Assembly (NCBI RefSeq): GCF_009932335.1 | Contig: NZ_BLJF01000002.1 | Span: 620,001-684,000 of the forward strand | DNA length: 64,000 nucleotides | Direction: 5' to 3' | From: Pseudomonas asiatica | GTDB lineage: Bacteria; Pseudomonadota; Gammaproteobacteria; Pseudomonadales; Pseudomonadaceae | Shown here: positions 55,498 to 63,194 of the stretch, one piece after another | Position numbering within the stretch: the stretch's first letter is position 1 | How the letters are laid out: the number at the start of each line of letters is the position of its first letter | Position numbers and translations under genes: made by a program | Notes under the pieces: model-generated | The model's database searches: none | Seen by the model: the letters and a program-made list of their open reading frames with translations, nothing else | Told to the model about the DNA's origin: nothing

Positions 55498-55596
55498 TAC
55501 TTACTGGTGAACGCCGAAGGGTTTGGTGAGAGGCATCTCGTTACGCTTTCTCACCGCCTTTCCTTAGATGACAGCTGTTCAAGGTTTTGAAACGCC

Positions 55597-56727
55597 ATGG
55601 ATCAATTCGCGATCAACCTCATCGTGTTGGGCAAAAGCGGTGTAGGGAAAAGCAGCTTTTGCAACTATCTGTTCGACCAGCCCGGCCTGTTTGAAACCGG
55701 AAGTGGCAAGCCCGTTACCACCTGGGAAAAGAATTTCCAGTCCCACACGTTTGCCCACATGGGGCACCTCCTGAACGTGTTCGACAGCGTTGGGCTAGAG
55801 GCCGACAACTATGGGCGTTGGCTTGAGCAGTTCGACCGTTTCATGCAGCAACGGCGCGAACGTCCCATGGAGCCGGAAACCTGGATACATGGTGCTTTCT
55901 ATGTCATCAACGCCAGCTCGGCACGTCTGGAACCGGTTGATCTCAACCTGATCAAGCGTATTGGCCAGGATGCACGCATTCCCCTGCAAGTCATCCTGAC
56001 CAATGCCGATGTGGCGGGTGATAAAGTCGCAGCCTTGACGCGGGAAATTCACAAGCTGTGCCCGGGTGTATCGGTGACACCGCTGTGTTCGGTGTCGGTA
56101 CGCAAGCGCGGCGGCCAGTCGACGCAGGCCTTTGGCCGGGAAGAAGTGCTTTCACTGTACCTGGAGCAATCTCACGCCTTCCTGAGCAAGCGTCTGGCAG
56201 CAATGAGCTGCTTGAACTTCAAACGTGTGCTCATGGAAATGCGCAACACTGTGGTCAGCAAGATTGAAAAGGCGGATCTGAGCCTGTTCAAAATCGCTGA
56301 CCTCGATTTGGACAGAGAAATCGAGCTCCCCGACTTTGATGAAGTGTTTTCCGATTTACGAAGCTTCGATGACTACCTCTCGTCCTTTGGCTTCGTGGGT
56401 GACTGGGAGACCAGCGATGAGCTGGAAAGCGCAGTCACTCGAGTATTCGACGACTTCCAGAGCGAGATGGAAGGGCGTTTCAAAGAGATCGAAGACGGGT
56501 TTGAATCAGACAGTCTGATGCGCAAGGTGGGGGCACTGTTTGAGGCGGCAAAAATTATACTGACCCTGAAAGCGACCTTGATCGGCTGGCTCGATGAAGG
56601 CTTTGATCGGGTCAATCTCGAGCTCGACCGCTTGTTCGACAAGTATGCCGAGCAAGACAACTTCTTTGCCAGCTGCCTGGTTCCGTCTGGTCTGGTCGTC
56701 AAGTCGAAGCTGTTTGGTATTTTCTAA
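55597..56727 (+). CDS. GTPase-like protein, helical C-terminus
   Basis: 376 residues. G1 GKSGVGKSS (12-20), G3 as FDSVG rather than DTPG/DTEG (63-66), G4 TNAD (135-138). The P-loop is very close to the N-terminus, so the protein is a G domain followed by about 200 residues of helices (coiled-coil-like SELESAVTRVFDDFQSEMEGRFKEIEDGF). No membrane helix stands out except FEAAKIILTLKATLIGWLDEGF. It differs strongly in sequence from the GTPase before it. Confidence 0.82.
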   Translation: MDQFAINLIVLGKSGVGKSSFCNYLFDQPGLFETGSGKPVTTWEKNFQSHTFAHMGHLLNVFDSVGLEADNYGRWLEQFDRFMQQRRERPMEPETWIHGAFYVINASSARLEPVDLNLIKRIGQDARIPLQVILTNADVAGDKVAALTREIHKLCPGVSVTPLCSVSVRKRGGQSTQAFGREEVLSLYLEQSHAFLSKRLAAMSCLNFKRVLMEMRNTVVSKIEKADLSLFKIADLDLDREIELPDFDEVFSDLRSFDDYLSSFGFVGDWETSDELESAVTRVFDDFQSEMEGRFKEIEDGFESDSLMRKVGALFEAAKIILTLKATLIGWLDEGFDRVNLELDRLFDKYAEQDNFFASCLVPSGLVVKSKLFGIF

Positions 56728-56948
56728 TCCACGCGCTGGGTGCGATGTGTAAATTTATTGGTCATATAAGTTGGAGTGACAGGATCGGTCGCCGGGAAAG
56801 TCTGCTTAAACCCGGCGCCTGAAGCACTGATCCCTACTAAAAGTTGACCTGTATATCTGCACACCCGTGGAACCTTTGCGCACGCTCGCTTACTGTTCGC
56901 TCACCCGCAGTGGCAAGTTGCTATTGTCCTGTGGGTTGAGGAGTAAGC

Positions 56949-57017
56949 ATGCCGAAAGGAGCACAGCCCTGCGCGTATCACTGCCCCATGTGCGCAAACA
57001 CGCTTGATCGAGCGTAG
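56949..57017 (+). CDS. Possible 22-residue peptide or gene remnant in the 56728-57162 gap
   Basis: MPKGAQPCAYHCPMCANTLD.. with stop after 22 codons. It has a strong RBS (GAGGAG, spacing 5) and a CxxxCPMC cluster, which suggests the start of a decayed zinc-binding protein or a genuine micro-peptide. The rest of the 435-base gap holds a CGCCGGG/CCCGGCG inverted repeat (56790-56817) and nothing else I can support. Confidence 0.3.
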   Translation: MPKGAQPCAYHCPMCANTLDRA

Positions 57018-57162
57018 ACCGCCGACAACCTTGGAGCGTGCTTGATCAGGCTGTTTCCTGCACGCCGACGTTAGATGTGCAAGTCCGACAATGCAGCGTT
57101 GGGCGAGTACCTTGGTACGGCCAGTGTTGGCATAATGACATCATTCAGGGAGAGGAGTGGAT

Positions 57163-57975
57163 ATGGGTTTCGAAGCAATCAACGCGGTGCTGCCCGATCA
57201 GACTGATCAGATCAACCGTTTGCAATACCTATTGGCCGAAGCGCGACTGCCGGTGGTGTCCGTGATCGGCAAGTACAACCATGGCAAGAGCTCCTTGCTC
57301 AACGCATTGGTCGAGTGCGAGCAATTTGCTGTGTCCGATGCCCGGGAAACGACGGCGCTAAGCGACTTCGAGTATCAGGGCGTGCGGTGGTTGGACACCC
57401 CCGGACTGGATGCCGACGTTGCCCGCAACGATGATCAAGCGGCGATGACTGGCGCTTGGCAGCAATCGGATATCCGCCTGTTTGTGCACTGTGTGCGAGA
57501 GGGCGAACTCGACCAGAGCGAATGCGACATGATCGATACCTTGCAGCAGGACGCGCTCAAGAGTGGGCGTCAGACCTTGATTGTACTGACCCAGATCGAG
57601 CAGGTCGAAGAGCAGACCTTGGCGAATGTTCAGGCGCTGATGAAGCAGCAAGCACCGAAGTTGCCAATCATTCCGGTGTCTGCCCATCGTTATCGTCAAG
57701 GCCTGGAGAGCGCAAGCGCGCTGAAAATCAAAAAAAGCGGCATCAACGAGCTGCGCCAGGCTGTGCAATCAGCACTGGCTTATGTCGAGCAAACGCGTAA
57801 GGACGAAGTGCTGGCGCTGGGGGAAAGCCTGGAAGGCCTGATCGATCAGGGGCTGACCAACTTGCAGGCGCGACTTTTACATCAGCAGGCCAAACGGCAA
57901 GCGCTGCTGGCAAATTTTGTCACCGAGTACCAAAACCTGCACAGCAAGCTCCATAAACAACTCAATAAGGCCTGA
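57163..57975 (+). CDS. Single-domain GTPase with HGKSS P-loop
   Basis: 270 residues from MGFEAINAVLPDQ. G1 GKYNHGKSS (36-44), G2 Thr in RETTAL (61-66), G3 DTPG (78-81), G4 TQIE (143-146, Glu in place of Asp) and G5-like PVSAHR. The C-terminus is a helical tail with a coiled-coil-like end (LLHQQAKRQALLANFVTEYQNLHSKLHKQLNKA). ATG 57163 is favoured over GTG 57157 because AGGAG (57153-57157) would overlap the latter. It is followed after 3 bases by the polyserine protein, so they are coupled. Confidence 0.85.
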   Translation: MGFEAINAVLPDQTDQINRLQYLLAEARLPVVSVIGKYNHGKSSLLNALVECEQFAVSDARETTALSDFEYQGVRWLDTPGLDADVARNDDQAAMTGAWQQSDIRLFVHCVREGELDQSECDMIDTLQQDALKSGRQTLIVLTQIEQVEEQTLANVQALMKQQAPKLPIIPVSAHRYRQGLESASALKIKKSGINELRQAVQSALAYVEQTRKDEVLALGESLEGLIDQGLTNLQARLLHQQAKRQALLANFVTEYQNLHSKLHKQLNKA

Positions 57976-57978
57976 GCC

Positions 57979-58392
57979 ATGCTTCCTTTTATCTTGTTAG
58001 CCGGTGCAGCCGTCGCGGCAGTCGCAGCGGCGGTATCCAGCAGTTCGGACTCCTCGTCGTCATCGTCTTCTTCGGGGTCTTCTCGCGACTACGAGCGAGA
58101 AGCTGCTGAGAAGGCACGCAACGCCAAACTTCAAGCCAACAAAGAAGCGGCCGAGCGCCAACTGAAGGCCTTCCTCCAGGGGCATGGCATTGAAGTTGAT
58201 ACGAAGCAGCTTCAAGGGCTGGTTCAGACAATGGTCAGCCAACCGACAAAATTTCCCACTGAGTCGCTGAAAAAAGCGTTCTTGCGTAATGCACCCGTAC
58301 GCGAGATTGATGGAGAAATCAAAGTACTGGAGCGGCATATCGCCGAGAGGAACGAAGCCAAGACGTTTCTCAATAGCCTGCCAATAGGCTGA
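57979..58392 (+). CDS. Membrane-anchored polyserine-linker protein
   Basis: 137 residues. An N-terminal hydrophobic segment (MLPFILLAGAAVAAVAAAV) is followed by a serine-rich linker (residues 20-35, about 14 Ser) and a charged coiled-coil region (DYEREAAEKARNAKLQANKEAAERQLKAFLQ), then a small helical domain. The leader could be a membrane anchor or a signal peptide. It starts 3 bases after the GTPase at 57163 and precedes the dynamin-like pair, and may tether a GTPase to the membrane. Function unknown. Confidence 0.75.
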   Translation: MLPFILLAGAAVAAVAAAVSSSSDSSSSSSSSGSSRDYEREAAEKARNAKLQANKEAAERQLKAFLQGHGIEVDTKQLQGLVQTMVSQPTKFPTESLKKAFLRNAPVREIDGEIKVLERHIAERNEAKTFLNSLPIG

Positions 58393-58490
58393 TTGCTCGA
58401 TTGCCACCGGTTTGAAGCGGGGCAGTAGTCACACTGTTTTTGACGATGAGTTCGCTGCCTGGGGCAGCCTGAACCAGCACAGGATCGTGT

Positions 58491-60200
58491 ATGCAGGAAA
58501 AAGCATTTATCGAGGCGCTCAAAGGGTTCGAGTATTTGACCCAGCGGGTGGAAGCCGACGAAAGCAAACTGAAGCATTGGCAATCTCATCTGACCCGCGC
58601 GTTGAGCGCCCAGCCCTCGCTGGGCAAGTTGAACCGTGACGGTCACCTGGCGCGCCAGGCCGAAGGTGTACGCGAAGTTGTGCGGTTGTGCATCGAGGAC
58701 TGGGGACGCACCTGGGCGCGTAATCAGCCTTCGGCACAGCTTGCCGAAACGTTTGGCGACAAAGCCGTGATCCTGGTGTTTGGCAAGGTCAATGCCGGTA
58801 AGAGTTCGTTCTGCAACTTTGTCGCCGAACGCTTCGCTGCCAATGGAGAGGCGGTGCAGTACTTTCATCTGGCCGACAACGCGATCGTCGAGCGCGATGA
58901 GCCCTTTGCCGAAGGTGAGACAGAAACCACCTCGCAGATCCAGGGCATCCGCCTGGGGCAAAAGCTGATTCTCATCGACACACCCGGATTGCTTTCGGTG
59001 ACAGGTGTGAATGGTGAACTGACCAAGCGTTACACCGACAGCGCCGATGCGGTGCTGTGGTTGAGCAGTTCCACTGCGCCAGGTCAGGTGCAGGAGTTGG
59101 CTGAGCTGGAGGGGGAACTCAAGCGCAATAAACCCCTGCTGCCGATCATCACCAAAAGTGACTTTTACAACGAGGATGAGGTTCCCGGGCAGGACACGCT
59201 AATCAAGGTGCTGTGCAACAAGACGACGGCCAATCGTTCACTGCAGGAAGGCGATGTGTGGAAACGTGCTGCACAACAGCTGCGCGCGTCTGACCTCGAT
59301 GAGGCGCTGCTTAAACCTGTGGTGTCTGTGTCGGTCCGGTATGCCCGTAAGAACGCAGAGCAGGACGATTGCCTGCAGGCGGCTGGTTTTGAGCGGTTGT
59401 TCGCTCAGTTGCAGGTGATTGCCCAGGAGGCCCGCGTTTACAAGGAAAGCAAAGCCACGCAGCTCATGGTTAGCCACCTTGAGAACAACGTGCTGAGCAG
59501 TTTGCGCAGTACCGTGCTGCCCAGGCTGGACGAACTGCGAGACGCCACTCGCAAGGCGGTTCAGGGCCTCAAGGTACGTAGCGATCAGATCGCTTCGGCG
59601 GTGCTTGCCGATGTGCTGCTCAAACTCGCTGACCTGCTGGAAACGCACAAGTCCACGCAAGATGTTCAAGCGCTGACCAAGGATGTCAATGCGCTGTGCC
59701 AGAGCACCATCGAGCATTACCTGACGCGTGAGTTGAAAGACTACGTCAGCGAGCTCAAAGGTGTGCTGGTCGACATGTCCAGTGATGACGTCGGCAGTTT
59801 CGAAGACCTGGGTGTTGATGTCGAGTTGGTTACCGGGCGAGGTAAGCAAGCGGCGGCGACAGCCACTGGCACGGCGATCGGTACCGCAATCGGCACTGCG
59901 TTCGGCGGGCCGATTGGTGCAATCGCTGGCGGGCTTCTGGGTGGGCTGCTCGGTGGCGCTGCCGGTAACTACATGGTCGAAACGCAGATGGTCCGGCAAG
60001 TGGTCGGGGTCAGCTATGCACGCTTGCATGGCAAGCTCGAAGCCGACTTGCGCGCGCGTTTGCCCAAGGCCGTTGGCGCTGCGGTAGATACCTGCATCGA
60101 GTCGATCGACCTGGTGGACGTCGAGGCCATGCGCCTGTTCGACATCATTGCGAGCAGTGAGCAGGATCTGAAATGTTTGAAGGAGAGCGTTGCCCGATGA
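58491..60200 (+). CDS. Dynamin-like GTPase with glycine-zipper membrane segment
   Basis: 569 residues. Helical N-terminus (1-90), then a G domain: G1 GKVNAGKSS (98-106), Thr in TETTSQI (about 145-148, G2), G3 DTPG (163-166), G4 TKSD (221-224). A long helical region (310-445) follows, with a glycine zipper at about 460-492 (TGTAIGTAIGTAFGGPIGA, then GGLLGGLLGGAAG), likely membrane-inserting. This layout, G domain / stalk / membrane element, is that of bacterial dynamin-like proteins. It overlaps the next GTPase gene by ATGA. Confidence 0.85.
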   Translation: MQEKAFIEALKGFEYLTQRVEADESKLKHWQSHLTRALSAQPSLGKLNRDGHLARQAEGVREVVRLCIEDWGRTWARNQPSAQLAETFGDKAVILVFGKVNAGKSSFCNFVAERFAANGEAVQYFHLADNAIVERDEPFAEGETETTSQIQGIRLGQKLILIDTPGLLSVTGVNGELTKRYTDSADAVLWLSSSTAPGQVQELAELEGELKRNKPLLPIITKSDFYNEDEVPGQDTLIKVLCNKTTANRSLQEGDVWKRAAQQLRASDLDEALLKPVVSVSVRYARKNAEQDDCLQAAGFERLFAQLQVIAQEARVYKESKATQLMVSHLENNVLSSLRSTVLPRLDELRDATRKAVQGLKVRSDQIASAVLADVLLKLADLLETHKSTQDVQALTKDVNALCQSTIEHYLTRELKDYVSELKGVLVDMSSDDVGSFEDLGVDVELVTGRGKQAAATATGTAIGTAIGTAFGGPIGAIAGGLLGGLLGGAAGNYMVETQMVRQVVGVSYARLHGKLEADLRARLPKAVGAAVDTCIESIDLVDVEAMRLFDIIASSEQDLKCLKESVAR

Positions 60201-61738
60201 ACCCCTTTGAGCAGTACAAAACGCTGATTGCCAGTTCCTGTAGCATCGCTTCGCGCTACCTGCCGGATGCGCCTGCGCGTATCGATCAGCTGATCGAACA
60301 GATTGACGAGCGCAAAGTGCACGTCATGTTGTTCGGTGCCTACAACGCTGGCAAAAGCACGCTGATCAATGCCTTGCTGGGTGAAGAGCGTGCGGTGGTG
60401 GGTGATATTCCCACCACCGACACCGTGCATCACTTCGATTGGGACGGGCATGTGTTGCTCGACACACCGGGGATCAACGCGCCGATTGAGCATGACGAAA
60501 TCAGCACTGAGCAACTGAAGCGCGCCAACTTGATTCTGTTCGTTCTGCGCCAGGAAGATCAGGATGCGCAGAACATCGTTGAACGTATTTTCACGCTGCT
60601 CTCCCAGCGCCGTCAGTTGTTCATCGTGCTCAATTATGAAGACAGCGACCCTGCTGTCATCGAGCGGATTCAGGCCAGCTTCTCGCGCACCTTGCTCAAC
60701 TATGCGCGAACCCATGCTCTGGATGAGGCATGGGTCGAACAGTTGCCGGTGATTCTGATGAACGTCAGGTCGGCCAGTCGCGGACGCCTTGAGGGCAAAG
60801 CGAAGCTGCTTGAGCATTCGGGTTACGACGTCTTCATCGCTCGGTTCAAACAGTGGCTGCAGCGCTTTGATGGCGAAGAGCAGTTGCTTGAGCAAACCTG
60901 CACGATGATTGAGCGGGCACTGCTCACGCCGGTCTCCGTTCAACTTGAACGCGAAATGCCCCCGGCACAGCAATTGGGCGCGATCGATGCACAGTTGGAG
61001 CACATGGCACGTCAGCAGCAACAGCTGAAAAACAGCGCCAGGCATCTGGTGCGTCGCGAGATTCTGGCAGCACGGCTGACGATCGAGCGTGCCCTTGATC
61101 AGAGTGGTGACTCTGCTTCGCTGACGCGAGCGCTGGAAGTTCTGGCCCAGGGCATTGCCGAGAAGCTGCAGCAATGGCTCGAAAGCGAACTGCAGATGAT
61201 GCGCAAAGCGCAGATCGACGACTTGCTGCTCGATGCCGGGGTAGATCCCAAGCTCTACGCTAATGCCGAAGAAAGCGAGCTGCTGGACAAGTTGTCCGGG
61301 CCAGTATTCGCCCAGCTCAAAGGTATCAACCAGGATCACCTGACTTCGCTGCTTGTTCTGGGGCGCAAGCTGAAGATTCCACTGTTGAAAGGCCGTTGGC
61401 TGTCGACATTGCAAAAGTGGGCGGGACGCGCGGCGCCTGTGGTGCAGCTGGTGTTTGCGGTTGCAGAAATTTTTCTGGCGGCGCGCAGCGAAGAAAAAGA
61501 GAACGAGCGCAATCATAGCCGTGCCCTCCAGCGTATCCAATGGATCGAAGAGACCGGTGCCGAGTTGGAAAATGCCCTGGTTCAGAGTGCCGGCGAGTTG
61601 ATTGACCAGCTCTTCATTGATCAGAGAAAACCGTATGAGCAGAGCCTAGTGGCCCTGCAAAGCGCTGCCAGCCAGCTTGAGAAAGACTGCAGTGACTGGC
61701 GCGAGTTGACACGTACCTTGCGGGCGGTGGAGTTCTGA
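60197..61738 (+). CDS. Dynamin-like GTPase, partner of the preceding gene
   Basis: 513 residues from MNPFEQYKTLIASS. G1 GAYNAGKST (47-55), G2 Thr in IPTTDT (71-76), G3 DTPG (89-92), G4 weakened to NYED (146-149). C-terminal stalk-like helices and a hydrophobic patch (AGRAAPVVQLVFAVAEIFLAA). It is coupled to the previous gene by ATGA, with AAGGAG upstream. Such two-gene dynamin pairs are known in bacteria (for example LeoB/LeoC of the Eleos defence system), but family membership here is inferred from layout only. Confidence 0.85.
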   Translation: MNPFEQYKTLIASSCSIASRYLPDAPARIDQLIEQIDERKVHVMLFGAYNAGKSTLINALLGEERAVVGDIPTTDTVHHFDWDGHVLLDTPGINAPIEHDEISTEQLKRANLILFVLRQEDQDAQNIVERIFTLLSQRRQLFIVLNYEDSDPAVIERIQASFSRTLLNYARTHALDEAWVEQLPVILMNVRSASRGRLEGKAKLLEHSGYDVFIARFKQWLQRFDGEEQLLEQTCTMIERALLTPVSVQLEREMPPAQQLGAIDAQLEHMARQQQQLKNSARHLVRREILAARLTIERALDQSGDSASLTRALEVLAQGIAEKLQQWLESELQMMRKAQIDDLLLDAGVDPKLYANAEESELLDKLSGPVFAQLKGINQDHLTSLLVLGRKLKIPLLKGRWLSTLQKWAGRAAPVVQLVFAVAEIFLAARSEEKENERNHSRALQRIQWIEETGAELENALVQSAGELIDQLFIDQRKPYEQSLVALQSAASQLEKDCSDWRELTRTLRAVEF

Positions 61739-61837
61739 ATGCGGGCGGCGGGTGCATAGTGCCGCCAGCCCCTGTGTTTTTTGGTGCGGCCGCGTGTACT
61801 GGGCGGCTGTAGTGCCTCGGCAAAGGAATGATGCTGT

Positions 61838-62557
61838 ATGAATCAAATGTTCGTAAGCCCATGGTTGTCGGTCTCGCCCAACGGCCCGGTGACCTGTGCG
61901 CATCCTCACGCGCACGACTACGTCCACCTGCGCCAAGGGGAAATGGACGGCGCCTGTGGTCCTTATTGTGTCGTGATGATCTTGATTGCACTGGGTGTCA
62001 TGTCCCGAGACCAGGCGCGATCACTCGACAGTTTCGATGGTCGCACGCGCCTTGGCCGCTTTCGCGAAAACTTGATGGCCTTTGGTGCCTTGGTTACAGA
62101 AGGTACCGACGACTTTGATGTGAGCTGGCTGGTGGATGTGTTCAAGCATGCGGGTGTCGTGACCACAGTGCTTGATGTCGCCCCACGACGTAAAACAACC
62201 ATTCGCAACATTGCAGATGCTGTCGATAACCGAAAAATCCCGATCGTGGGTGTCGAATGGGACTGCGGGCAAGCGGGGCATTGGCTGCTGGTTATCGGCT
62301 ATCAGGGGTATAAGGCGAATGATGACGATGAGTTGCAGATCACTCATTTGCTGTGCCTGGACCCCACCAGTGATGCGCCGCGGGTATCACTTTGGAATGC
62401 CGTGATCGAAGTATTCACCGAAGAGGGCGAGGCGGTTAACGAAGGTCGTTATTACTGTCGGCATTGGGGGGTGAATGACGCGCCGACGGCCTGTCGAATT
62501 GACCAGAGTGTTGTGGTCGGTCTCGATAAAAAGGCTGAATCCAATTACTTCTACTGA
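61838..62557 (+). CDS. C39-like papain-fold cysteine peptidase
   Basis: 239 residues. Catalytic Cys40 in QGEMDGACGPYCVVMIL (Q33 as the oxyanion residue), His148 in GHWLLVIGY and Asp175 in LLCLDPT give the Gln/Cys/His/Asp set of C39-like peptidases. No membrane or ABC domain, so it is a stand-alone soluble protease rather than a bacteriocin exporter. It may cleave one of the neighbouring proteins. AAAGGAATGATGCTGT precedes the ATG. Confidence 0.75.
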   Translation: MNQMFVSPWLSVSPNGPVTCAHPHAHDYVHLRQGEMDGACGPYCVVMILIALGVMSRDQARSLDSFDGRTRLGRFRENLMAFGALVTEGTDDFDVSWLVDVFKHAGVVTTVLDVAPRRKTTIRNIADAVDNRKIPIVGVEWDCGQAGHWLLVIGYQGYKANDDDELQITHLLCLDPTSDAPRVSLWNAVIEVFTEEGEAVNEGRYYCRHWGVNDAPTACRIDQSVVVGLDKKAESNYFY

Positions 62558-62633
62558 AAGAGCAGGCAGTGGCCGGTCTTGAGGGCCGGCCCTGACGCTT
62601 TCCAGTTGCTAGACAAGGCAGTCAATAATCCAC

Positions 62634-63194
62634 ATGAAGCACCTCTTCGTTACCATCGAAGGCATCGACGGCGCCGGTAAATCAACCGTTGTACGCATGC
62701 TCGCAAATCGCCTTGGCGCCGTGTGCATCAAAACACCAGACGAGCGATTTTCAACTGAGCGCCAGCGTATTGAGCGCCAGGGAAGCACGGAAGAAAAATA
62801 CGCTTTCTATCTGCACTCGCTGGAAGCACAACAGGTTGAAATTAACGCATTGCTGGAGAGAGGGCCGGTTATTTGTGATCGGTATATTCACTCCACCATC
62901 GCTTACCAGTGGCCTGAGGCAAAGCCGCTACCTGTCGATATCGCTGAATGCTTTCCCTCGCTGGCCCGGCCCGATCACTCAATTTTGCTGACAGTGAGCA
63001 GCGAAGTTTCCCGTGAGCGCATTGCTCGGCGAGAGCATCAAACCGGCGTTGTTTCCCCTACCGACCATAACCTCACCTTGTTGGACAAAGCCCGTCGACG
63101 CTTTCTTGCCATGCAGGACCTTGTCCAGGTCGATACCAGCGACAGAACGCCAGAACAGGTGTGCGATCTCATTTTGTCAGGGCTTGTGCTATGA
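62634..63194 (+). CDS. dTMP-kinase-like nucleotide kinase
   Basis: 186 residues. P-loop GIDGAGKST (10-18), DRY-type motif VICDRYIHSTIAYQ and a LID-like RERIARREHQTGVVSP. The pattern is thymidylate kinase, although about 25 residues shorter than housekeeping Tmk (which it is unlikely to replace). It overlaps the next gene by ATGA. No clear RBS is seen before its ATG. It probably phosphorylates a nucleotide in the service of the neighbouring enzyme. Confidence 0.82.
   Translation: MKHLFVTIEGIDGAGKSTVVRMLANRLGAVCIKTPDERFSTERQRIERQGSTEEKYAFYLHSLEAQQVEINALLERGPVICDRYIHSTIAYQWPEAKPLPVDIAECFPSLARPDHSILLTVSSEVSRERIARREHQTGVVSPTDHNLTLLDKARRRFLAMQDLVQVDTSDRTPEQVCDLILSGLVL

Noticed and set aside
57157-57162. 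GTG start of the GTPase at 57157
   Set aside because: The AGGAG would overlap the start codon; ATG 57163 has correct spacing.
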